Source of the DNA: Oxalobacteraceae bacterium
Lineage (GTDB): Bacteria; Pseudomonadota; Gammaproteobacteria; Burkholderiales; Burkholderiaceae_D
Assembly: GCA_947448025.1 (NCBI GenBank)
Contig: CANFLV010000008.1
Coordinates: forward strand, 1-64,000
DNA: 64,000 nucleotides
Direction: 5' to 3'
Part shown: piece after piece, positions 16,467-23,891 of the stretch
How the letters are laid out: each line of letters begins with the position of its first letter
Position numbering within the stretch: the first letter of the stretch is position 1
Made by a program: the position numbers and the translations under genes
Notes under the pieces: model-generated
The model's database searches: none
Seen by the model: the letters and a program-made list of their open reading frames with translations, nothing else
Told to the model about the DNA's origin: nothing

Positions 16467-18879
16467 ACATTTATATACAGTCGCCTTCTTCCTTGGCGCA
16501 CTTGGGATCGTCTGGATGGGCGTCGGTTTTATCGACTCCAGTATTCTGGCACTCGTGATGACAGCCATCATTGGCGCCGTGTATGTGTTTGGCGCCCTCG
16601 AATTACGTCAATTCCGTAGTGCGACATCGACATTGACCAAGGCGCTGGAGGTGATTCCTGAAAACATCACCGAACTCGGCGATTGGCTGCTCAGCGTGCC
16701 TGCGTCACTGCAAAATTGCGTGCGTTTGCGCATCGAGGGCGAACGCGTCGGTTTGCCCGGTCCCACTCTCACGCCGTATCTGGTTGGACTGCTTGTCATG
16801 CTCGGTATGCTCGGCACATTTCTGGGCATGGTCGTCACCCTCAATGGCGCCGTCTTTGCTCTGGAAAAAACGACTGATCTGGAAGCGATCCGTTCGGCGC
16901 TTGCGGTGCCGGTCAAGGGCTTGGGCCTGGCATTTGGCACCTCCGTGGCAGGCGTTGCCGCATCGGCCATGCTCGGCTTGATGTCGGCACTCAGCCGCCG
17001 CGAAAGAATGCTGTCGGGGCAATTGCTGGACACAAAAATCGCCACCGTCTTGCGTCGTTTTTCGCTCACCCATCAGCGTCAGGAATCCTTCAAGGCGCAG
17101 CAGTTGCAAGCGCAGGCCTTGCCGCTGGTCGTCGAGCAATTACAGGCGATGATGGCGCAGATGGCCGACATGAACCGACAACTGGGGCTAGAGTTAAGCC
17201 AGCGCTTGCTGAGCAACCAAGAGAGCTTCCACAGCAGTGTCAAAGGCGTCTATACCGAACTTGCTGTCGCCGTCGATCACTCCCTGCGCGAAAGCCTGAG
17301 CCAGAGCGCGCATGTCGCCGGCGAAAGCCTCAAGCCCGTGGTCGAGGCTGCGATGACTGCCATCGCCCGTGACGCGAGCTTGATGCACGAACGCATGGCC
17401 GATACGGTACAGACGCAACTTGACGGACTGGCTGCGCGTTTCAGACTTGCCACCACCTCTGTTGCCGACAACTGGACGGCGGCGCTGAGCCGTCACGAAC
17501 AGGCAAGCACCAGCATCGTCACGCGCATGGACAGCACGCTGTTGGGTTTCAATGACATATTCGAACAACGTACAAGTGCGCTCGTTGAAACCTGGGCAGC
17601 AGCGCTCAACCGCCACGAACAGGCAAGCGCCGGCGTAGTCACGCAAATGGGCAGCACGCTGGCGGGATTCAACGACACGTTCGAGCAACGTTCAAGCGTA
17701 TTGGTCGACACCTGGACGGCGGCACTCAGCCGCCATGAGCAGGCAAGCGCCGGCGTTATCGCGGGCGTGGATAGTGCCCTGGAGAAATTCAGTGACACCT
17801 TCGAGGCGCGGTCAGGCGCCCTCGTGGCGAGCGTTGGCGAGGCTTATGCCAGCTTGCAGACCGACCATAGCGCGCGCGACACAGCGCAACAGCTGGCGTG
17901 GACGGAGTCCCTGAAAGTCATGGCCGAGGTGCTCACCCTTGAATTGCAAAAGATGGGCAGCCAAACACTGTCGCAGCAGCAGGAAATCTGCAGCACCTTG
18001 ACTCGCAGCGTGCAAGACATTACTGAGCATGCACAAACCAGCACTAGCAATTCCCTGGATGAAACCACGCGCCTGATCGCGAGCGCAGAAGCGTTGATGC
18101 ATTCTCGCATCGCTGCTGAAGCGCACTGGCTCGAACAGCATCGCGAACGCATGGATCAATTGGCCAATCTCTTGCGTACTGAACTCGGCGCACTGAAAGT
18201 AGAAGAAGCCGCGCGCGGTGATGCCGCAGTTGAACGGCTGGGCCAATTGCAAACGGCGCTGACGAGTCATTTGACCACGCTCGGTACTGCACTGGAGGAA
18301 CCGATCACGCGCCTTATCCAGACAGCATCCGAAGCGCCACGTGCCGCAGCCGAAGTAATTGTGCAATTGCGTCAGGAAATTTCCAGCAATGTAGCGCGCG
18401 ACAACGAATTGCTGGAAGAACGCAGCCGCATCATGGAAACACTGAATGCGCTGCTCGATGCGATCAATCATGCTTCCGTCGAACAGCGCGACGTGATCGA
18501 CTCGCTCGTAGCGTCGTCAGCGGTGGCGCTCGAAGCGACCGGCAGCGCGTTTTCAGACAATGTGGCTAGCGAAGCCGCGAAACTGAGCGACATTGCCGCG
18601 CATGTCACCAGTAGCGCAGTCGATGTCGCCAGCCTCAGTGAGGCCTTTGGTTTCGCGGTGCACTCGTTCAGTGAAGCCAATGAAAAACTGATCGCGAACC
18701 TGCAGCGCATTGAAGGCGCGATGGACAAATCCATGTCCAGAAGTGACGAACAGCTCGCCTATTACGTGGCTCAAGCGCGTGAAATCATTGACCTAAGCAT
18801 GATGTCGCAAAAAGAAGTTCTGGAGGGGCTGCGCCAACTGCCGGCAAATCAAGCCATGCTTGCTGAAGAGGCGCGCTAA
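16459..18879 (+). CDS. DUF802 protein: MotA/ExbB/ZorA-like channel with long coiled-coil tail
   Basis: An 806 aa protein. Predicted membrane helices lie at about 5-24, 28-47, 106-128 and 154-177. The last two carry the hallmark of MotA/TolQ/ExbB-type stator subunits: LLVMLGMLGTFLGMVVTL followed by GLGLAFGTSVAGVAASAM. About 600 residues of largely helical, heptad-rich cytoplasmic tail follow, far longer than MotA or ExbB and reminiscent of the tail of ZorA from Zorya defence. The tail includes three 40-residue repeats (residues 339-458). The inferred role is the ion-conducting stator half of a complex with the OmpA-domain protein encoded next. Start ATG overlaps the DUF3348 stop; a longer frame from 16270 is rejected. 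The stop overlaps the next start by one base. Confidence 0.85.
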   Translation: MNKHLYTVAFFLGALGIVWMGVGFIDSSILALVMTAIIGAVYVFGALELRQFRSATSTLTKALEVIPENITELGDWLLSVPASLQNCVRLRIEGERVGLPGPTLTPYLVGLLVMLGMLGTFLGMVVTLNGAVFALEKTTDLEAIRSALAVPVKGLGLAFGTSVAGVAASAMLGLMSALSRRERMLSGQLLDTKIATVLRRFSLTHQRQESFKAQQLQAQALPLVVEQLQAMMAQMADMNRQLGLELSQRLLSNQESFHSSVKGVYTELAVAVDHSLRESLSQSAHVAGESLKPVVEAAMTAIARDASLMHERMADTVQTQLDGLAARFRLATTSVADNWTAALSRHEQASTSIVTRMDSTLLGFNDIFEQRTSALVETWAAALNRHEQASAGVVTQMGSTLAGFNDTFEQRSSVLVDTWTAALSRHEQASAGVIAGVDSALEKFSDTFEARSGALVASVGEAYASLQTDHSARDTAQQLAWTESLKVMAEVLTLELQKMGSQTLSQQQEICSTLTRSVQDITEHAQTSTSNSLDETTRLIASAEALMHSRIAAEAHWLEQHRERMDQLANLLRTELGALKVEEAARGDAAVERLGQLQTALTSHLTTLGTALEEPITRLIQTASEAPRAAAEVIVQLRQEISSNVARDNELLEERSRIMETLNALLDAINHASVEQRDVIDSLVASSAVALEATGSAFSDNVASEAAKLSDIAAHVTSSAVDVASLSEAFGFAVHSFSEANEKLIANLQRIEGAMDKSMSRSDEQLAYYVAQAREIIDLSMMSQKEVLEGLRQLPANQAMLAEEAR
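17473..17832 (+). repeat. Three tandem 120-bp coding repeats in the DUF802 tail
   Basis: Units begin at 17473, 17593 and 17713, each with codon TGG. Each encodes 40 residues following the pattern W-(T/A)AAL-(S/N)RHEQAS, then a central helix, then (I/T)FE(Q/A)R. A degenerate continuation follows the third unit. The period is an exact multiple of three, so copy number can change without breaking the frame and would lengthen or shorten the coiled-coil tail. Confidence 0.85.
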
Positions 18880-19517
18880 TGGACGACAGTGACGCAGGCG
18901 TTGAACACACCGCGCCGGTCTGGGCTGTTTTTGGCGACTTGATGTCCGGCTTGCTCGGCGCTTTCGTGCTGATTCTGGTGGGCGTGGTCGGCGTGCAGAT
19001 GGAATTGACCTCGCACCTGCAAGACGAAGTCAAAAAGCGTCAAGTCGAAGAGCAGCGCCGCATGAGCCTCGAAAAGGCTCTGGCCATTCCACTGGCCACC
19101 GGGCGCATCACCTTGAACAACGGGCGCATCGGCATCAGTGGCCAAGTCCTGTTCGCACTCAATTCGGACCAGCTGCAGCCGGATGGCCGTCAGCTTTTGA
19201 ATAGCCTGGTCACGCCGCTGCGCGCTTATCTCACCTCACGTAATGAACTGCTCATGGTCAGCGGCTTTACCGATGACAAGCCTGTTCGCGGCGGCGTCTT
19301 CACTGACAATTGGGAATTATCGGCGCAGCGCGCCTTGACGGTTACGCGCACCTTGATCGACGAAGGCATGCCGCCGTCCATGGTATTTGCCGCAGCCTTT
19401 GGTGCCGAGCAGCCGGTCAATCCCAACACCGATGACACCGCGCGGGCGCAAAACCGGCGCGTGGAAATGGCGCCTGTGCCGAAGTCTTCCAATGCCAGTA
19501 TCCCGCCGCATGAATGA
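18879..19517 (+). CDS. MotB/ZorB-like OmpA-domain protein
   Basis: A 212 aa protein with a short cytosolic N-terminus, one membrane helix (about 20-40, FGDLMSGLLGAFVLILVGVV), a linker and a C-terminal OmpA/MotB peptidoglycan-binding domain. Asp20 sits at the membrane entry, where MotB and ZorB have their proton-carrying Asp. The OmpA domain shows SGFTDDKPV, NWELSAQRAL and a final AQNRRVE. Together with the DUF802 protein this forms the classic pair of a 5:2-type ion-driven stator: channel subunit plus wall-anchored plug subunit. Overlaps the DUF802 gene by one base and the DUF2894 gene by eight. Confidence 0.88.
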   Translation: MDDSDAGVEHTAPVWAVFGDLMSGLLGAFVLILVGVVGVQMELTSHLQDEVKKRQVEEQRRMSLEKALAIPLATGRITLNNGRIGISGQVLFALNSDQLQPDGRQLLNSLVTPLRAYLTSRNELLMVSGFTDDKPVRGGVFTDNWELSAQRALTVTRTLIDEGMPPSMVFAAAFGAEQPVNPNTDDTARAQNRRVEMAPVPKSSNASIPPHE

Positions 19518-20238
19518 GCCGGATCAACTCGCGACGGCGTCCTCGCCTGATTTTATTGCCTTGATCGCGACTCTGCGTACAGCTGGCGCAGACCAGTTTG
19601 ACCCCATGCATATGCACTATCTGGCCGTATTGGCTCAACGGGCAAGCGCGCATCAAGGCAGCGTCAAACGCGTGCTCGATGCCAAGTTGGCGCAAGCGCT
19701 GGCAGCATTTAAAATTCGCTTCGATCAAGCGCAATCTGAACTCAGGGAAACCGTCGCCCAAAGCACGCTGCAGTATCCCCAGGCGGCGAATGATTTGCAG
19801 CGGCTCATGCTTGCGGGTGACTTTAAAGGATTACAACGCGTTCTCGCCACTCTGAAGGTCGGCGAAACAGGCGCAAGCTTAGGCGCGCTCGTGCGTCAGC
19901 TTGAGCAACACTCTGCGGAAAATACGGATGTGCGCGTGGTGGGTAATACCGGATCACGCGCCGAACTGAAGACCCTGCGAAACTTCAGGAATACCTGGTC
20001 AAAACTGAGCGCCGACAAACAAGTCGCGCAGGCGCTGGTGCAAGCCCCCGTGAATGCCGGACCGATCAATTCCCATATGCTGGTGTTGCAATCTCTGGCA
20101 TTGATGCGCGATATCTCGCCCGATTATCTCAACCGCTTCATGTCTTACGCCGATACCTTGTTATGTCTCGATCAATGCGAGAAAAAGAAGCCGGCCCTCA
20201 CTAAAAAGCCAGTAGTGGCGAAGACGGCAAAAAAATAG
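19510..20238 (+). CDS. DUF2894 family protein (last gene of motor-like operon)
   Basis: A 242 aa, mostly helical soluble protein of unknown function with a lysine-rich C-terminus (ALTKKPVVAKTAKK). The block near residues 155-225, with LKTLRNFRNTWSKLSADKQ and INSHMLVLQSLALMRDISP, is what I associate with DUF2894. Start at 19510 overlaps the stop of the OmpA gene, matching the overlaps throughout the operon. There is no signal peptide or membrane segment, so it is probably cytosolic, working with the tail of the DUF802 protein or with the DUF3348 protein. Nucleic acid contact by the basic tail is possible but unproven. Confidence 0.82.
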   Translation: MNEPDQLATASSPDFIALIATLRTAGADQFDPMHMHYLAVLAQRASAHQGSVKRVLDAKLAQALAAFKIRFDQAQSELRETVAQSTLQYPQAANDLQRLMLAGDFKGLQRVLATLKVGETGASLGALVRQLEQHSAENTDVRVVGNTGSRAELKTLRNFRNTWSKLSADKQVAQALVQAPVNAGPINSHMLVLQSLALMRDISPDYLNRFMSYADTLLCLDQCEKKKPALTKKPVVAKTAKK

Positions 20239-20322
20239 CCCGGGCTGCCCGGCTGTCTGGAATTGAAAAATTCATGCGCTGAAAACGGCTCAGGTAAGCG
20301 GTCCTGGCCTCGCCTCTGACGA

Positions 20323-21453
20323 TCAGGCCGTCCGCGCTTCCAGGCTGATCTGCGCATCGGTAATTGGTGTCGGTGCATCGAGGCAGGTCACACGATTGCG
20401 CCCCGCAGCCTTTGCCGCGTACATGGCCTCGTCGGCGCGCTTCTGGATATCGCGCATGATATCGCGCGCGCCTGTGCCGCCTGCAACGCCTATGCTGGGT
20501 GTCACTTTAAGGCGCTGTGAGCCGATATCCGGCATGCATGCCTCAATGGCGCGCCTTAGCACTTCGGCGAGTTGGCACGCGCCATTAATGTCAGTATTTG
20601 GCAAGAAAATTGAAAACTCCTCACCGCCAATCCGCCCCAGCGCATCACTTTGACGTATTCCGGAACGCAGGCACTCAGCGATGGATTTCAACACGATGTC
20701 ACCGGCGGCATGGCCATGATTATCATTGATTGACTTGAAGTGGTCGAGATCAATGAAGAGAACTGCAAATGGTGTTTGGGCGCGCCGCGAAAGATTGATC
20801 AGCGCATCACATCGTTCATAGTAAGCGCGCGCGTTGAGTATGCCGGTCAGCATGTCGTGCGTGGCCATCTGTAAAAGTCTTCGGTTCGCGTCGCGCATGC
20901 GGGTGTAATAGTAAAACGACCGGGCGCCGAAGACGTGAAAGAACAAAGTCAGATACGTCATGCTTACAAGCGCTGTCGCGATTGCATTCTCGGAGTAGGG
21001 GTGGGGGAGTTGAGCATTGCCGAGGGCAAGTCCGACGATCGTCGACAGGCTGATCGCCAGTCCTATCCGCTGGCCGAGCAAAATATAGACGCCGGGAATA
21101 TTTGTATAAAACCATAGCAAGCGTAACTCATCCTCTGGAACCAGCAGCATCGCCGAGACATACTCGAGCAAACAAGCGATTTCGTAAATCCATGCAATGA
21201 CAAAATACCGCTTCTTGTGCCCGCGCAAAAATATCCATAGCGCTGCTGCGAGCAGTGTGAACAAGCTCATCGAACGCAAATGACCACCCGTGATCGGATT
21301 GACGTTCGAATAGGCGCCCACAAGAAATATCAGTGTAAACAGGGCGCCGGAGAATAGAACAATGGCCAGGAATTTGAAGCGGAATTCAAGATATTCCTCG
21401 TTTTCCTGGAATTCAACTTTGCCGAAAAAGAGTCTTGCTAAGAATGCATTCAT
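20323..21453 (-). CDS. Membrane diguanylate cyclase (GGEEF)
   Basis: A 376 aa protein with about six N-terminal membrane helices (roughly 27-180) and a C-terminal GGDEF domain. The active-site loop is GGEEF (276-280), a functional variant. An RxxD inhibitory site (RQSD, 267-270) lies five residues upstream, so product feedback inhibition is expected. It makes c-di-GMP from two GTP. The sensor part matches no MASE class that I can name. It is convergent with the DUF2894 gene and is the only c-di-GMP synthase in the window, so it could feed the BcsA and BcsE receptors encoded about 10 kb away. That link is inference. Confidence 0.92.
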   Translation of the reverse strand: MNAFLARLFFGKVEFQENEEYLEFRFKFLAIVLFSGALFTLIFLVGAYSNVNPITGGHLRSMSLFTLLAAALWIFLRGHKKRYFVIAWIYEIACLLEYVSAMLLVPEDELRLLWFYTNIPGVYILLGQRIGLAISLSTIVGLALGNAQLPHPYSENAIATALVSMTYLTLFFHVFGARSFYYYTRMRDANRRLLQMATHDMLTGILNARAYYERCDALINLSRRAQTPFAVLFIDLDHFKSINDNHGHAAGDIVLKSIAECLRSGIRQSDALGRIGGEEFSIFLPNTDINGACQLAEVLRRAIEACMPDIGSQRLKVTPSIGVAGGTGARDIMRDIQKRADEAMYAAKAAGRNRVTCLDAPTPITDAQISLEARTA

Positions 21454-21670
21454 GGCTATTGATCAGGCTTGTCAGGAATTAACGATTGCACAGGCCTGAG
21501 TTATCTCATTGCCTGCGGGCGGAATAATGCTGCCATTGTAACCATGAGTGGTGAATCGATGAAAATATTCAATAAAGAAATGATCGCGAAAAAAATAATT
21601 AAGGATGTAGTGGAAATTTTTCAATCAGTTCCGGCCCCTCTAACAGCGCAATGGATGTCCGACCCTACCT

Positions 21671-22387
21671 TTATTTTCCCAGAAGGGTCAGGGTCTGCTC
21701 CCATTCCATCGCCCAGTCATCCAGAAAATCATGCGACTTGAACGCGCGTTTCAGATGTGATGTCGGCACCCGATACATTTCATTCAATCCCAATGCCAGG
21801 GTCACCGGGTTCCAGACAACTTTGTGCTTGGATTTTTTGGCGCTGGCTTTGACCCGCGCACCCTCATCGCCGAAGATGCCGCCGGCACTGTCAAGCGCCT
21901 GTAACAGATCAATTTTTACCAGACTGGAAAATGCCGCCAGCACTTGAACTTTGCTGATGCCGGCCGTGGACTCTGTTGCCGCTGCCACGATAACTGTTTC
22001 AGTTACGGCCTCGGCCTGCCGGGCGAGATTACTCGCCAGTCGCTCCACGTCCTTCTTCAGAAAGCGCAACTCATGCAACTCCCTCCGTACTCCTGGAGCC
22101 TTCAGCGTCGTGACAATCTTGTAAGCGTCTTTTGTGATCGTGATCAGTACATCGTCGCTACCGGCAGCGAGTCGCGCCGTATCGTCCGCGAAAAAAATCG
22201 GCGCAGCGTAACCACCATTGGCGTCACCAAACAGCTCTGGAGTATTGGCGTCATAATCCAGCCAGACAAAGGGAATCAAGCCATTTTCTAGCAGGCGCGC
22301 CAATGACCATGGCGTATCGGTATGCTGCGCAAGCCAGTCGCATGCTTGCTGCGTTGTCGCCCGAAACGGAAGTTCTTTGATCGTCAT
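21671..22387 (-). CDS. Hypothetical protein, unrecognised
   Basis: A 238 aa soluble protein that I cannot place. The N-terminal region (ACDWLAQHTDTPWSLARLLE, then FVWLDYD and GDANGGYAAPIFF) is compact and may be a helical binding domain. The C-terminus contains WNPVTLALGLNEMYRVPTS and LDDWAMEWEQTL. No catalytic motif, signal peptide or membrane helix is visible. It starts four bases after the DUF2513-like gene on the same strand, so the two form an operon. The surroundings are more AT-rich than the flanking housekeeping genes, and both gene types are common on mobile elements, so acquisition by transfer is plausible. Confidence 0.65.
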   Translation of the reverse strand: MTIKELPFRATTQQACDWLAQHTDTPWSLARLLENGLIPFVWLDYDANTPELFGDANGGYAAPIFFADDTARLAAGSDDVLITITKDAYKIVTTLKAPGVRRELHELRFLKKDVERLASNLARQAEAVTETVIVAAATESTAGISKVQVLAAFSSLVKIDLLQALDSAGGIFGDEGARVKASAKKSKHKVVWNPVTLALGLNEMYRVPTSHLKRAFKSHDFLDDWAMEWEQTLTLLGK

Positions 22388-22391
22388 GGTT

Positions 22392-22649
22392 TTATTTGGA
22401 CGGCAGGTTCAGGGCAATACCGTGATCTGGCGTTCCTTCCAGGTAGTCATGTCCCCGATTGCTCAAACGCCAGCCGCCATTGTCCGACTCCTGCGTCCAG
22501 CCTTTATCCTGCAGCAGATTGAGGTGATAGACGATGATCGGCAGGTCGACGTTCAGGCGCTGCGCAATATTATTAATGCCGGTCAGCGGTTCTGGTGACT
22601 GCAGCAGCTGTCCAAGAATGGCTTCCATGAGCATTTGATCTCGTTTCAT
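22392..22649 (-). CDS. DUF2513-like small winged-helix protein
   Basis: An 85 aa protein beginning MKRDQMLMEAILGQLLQ. The pattern of an MKRD start, a central VYHLNLLQDKGW and a final LSNRGHDYLE matches DUF2513, a small helix-turn-helix-like family frequent on phages and plasmids. Start at 22649 is chosen because the family begins MKRD; an upstream extension to 22700 looks unrelated. It lies four bases upstream of the unrecognised 238 aa gene. Regulation of that partner is a reasonable guess without direct evidence. Confidence 0.65.
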   Translation of the reverse strand: MKRDQMLMEAILGQLLQSPEPLTGINNIAQRLNVDLPIIVYHLNLLQDKGWTQESDNGGWRLSNRGHDYLEGTPDHGIALNLPSK

Positions 22650-22924
22650 CACAGCCTCAATGTCAAAAAACGCCATATTAGCGGAATTTGGCCTGCGCAC
22701 CAGTCGGTATGGCGTGTTGGCGTACTTATAGTTCGGCCTGACTGGCGGTAATGGCTCCGGTAGTCGATTTCAGCGGCGGGAAGGCAATCCACAGCAACGG
22801 CGGTGCGTTTAGCTTTGTGTTGCCTACCAAAGTTTTTGCTGTCCTGGCATTGATCCAGCCCAAGGCCGCGCTTTTTGATATCGCTAATATGCATGACAGA
22901 TGAAAATATTGGAGAACTAAAGTA

Positions 22925-23716
22925 ATGCTCACGTCTTGTCTATGTACCGAGAAATCTTTGTTGTCCAAACCCATGTTGGAATGGGCTGAGCGCTTAAAGG
23001 AGGCGCCAGGTCATCTGCATCGCAAGGTGTGGGAATGGTGTTTTATTTCACAGGCATTGGCGGAGCGCGGCATGCTGATTTCAGGAAAGCGTGGACTGGG
23101 CTTTGCGGTAGGGCAGGAGCCGCTGACAGCTGCATTTGCCAACCTTGGCGCGCAAATTACGGCGACAGATCTCTTTGCTGACGATGCCGCAGCCAGTGGC
23201 TGGATAAAATCTCGTCAGCATGCAAGTGGTTTCAAGGCGATCAATTCCCGCCAGCTTTGTGTACCGGCTAAACTGGAAACGCTTGTGCGCTTTGAATTCC
23301 TCGATATGAACAAGTTGGGCAACAAATTTGATAATCAGTACGATTTTGTCTGGTCCTCGTGCGCCCTGGAACATTTAGGCAACCTTGAGAAGGGTTTGCA
23401 ATTTATCGCCAATGCGATGCAGTGCTTGAAGCCTGGAGGTTTTGCCGTACACACAACTGAATTCAATGTGTCGTCAAACTCGACCACGGTTGAAACAGGG
23501 GAGACGGTGCTATATCGGCGTCAGGATATCGAGAGGCTAGTCGGGCAGTTGCATGCGCTCGGGCACACCGTTGACTTTGATTGGACGCCCGGCGATGGCC
23601 GCGGTGACCAAATTATTGACGTTCCACCCTATAAGCATGACGTCCATTTGAAATTGGTGATTGGCGAGCATACGGTCACGTCGCTGGGTTTAATCATCCA
23701 AAAAGCCCGCCTTTAA
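22925..23716 (+). CDS. Class I SAM-dependent methyltransferase
   Basis: A 263 aa Rossmann-fold methyltransferase. Motif I reads GLGFAVGQEPLTAAF, followed by ITATDLFADD with an acidic residue ending strand 2. FVWSSCALEHLGNLEKGLQF and CLKPGGFAVHTTEF match the Methyltransf_11 middle region. The substrate cannot be told. Proteins of this shape often occur in surface polysaccharide clusters, but no such cluster surrounds it. Its ribosome-binding site is GGAG nine bases before the start. It stands alone, divergent from the DUF2513-like pair across about 275 bases in which I see nothing else. Confidence 0.8.
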   Translation: MLTSCLCTEKSLLSKPMLEWAERLKEAPGHLHRKVWEWCFISQALAERGMLISGKRGLGFAVGQEPLTAAFANLGAQITATDLFADDAAASGWIKSRQHASGFKAINSRQLCVPAKLETLVRFEFLDMNKLGNKFDNQYDFVWSSCALEHLGNLEKGLQFIANAMQCLKPGGFAVHTTEFNVSSNSTTVETGETVLYRRQDIERLVGQLHALGHTVDFDWTPGDGRGDQIIDVPPYKHDVHLKLVIGEHTVTSLGLIIQKARL

Positions 23717-23891
23717 TATCAAGCACTAGAGATCGTTGTTTTTCGGCGCGCGACCACCGGAAAACTTGGCTTTAAGTAGCTGCCGCGTCTACTTTCTTTT
23801 TGTCATGCTAGCGTCATATCCGGTAACTACCATCTTTGCTCTCGCGGACGTCTGATAGAGCCAGCCGCATCGCTTAATTTTGGAGTTATTT

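Noticed and set aside
15534-20238. Canonical Zorya defence system
   Set aside because: Only the ZorA/ZorB-like halves are present. I find no helicase, nuclease or zorC-like gene in or next to the operon, and the flanking partners are DUF3348 and DUF2894.
15534-20238. Flagellar motAB or tolQR/exbBD genes
   Set aside because: The tail of the channel subunit is far longer than MotA, TolQ or ExbB, the OmpA subunit is not paired with tolA/tonB genes, and no flagellar gene is nearby.
21469-21741. 90-codon plus-strand frame, with an internal ATG at 21559
   Set aside because: Its last 70 bases overlap the opposite-strand gene, it has no family resemblance and only a weak ribosome-binding site. The 217-base gap holds nothing else convincing.
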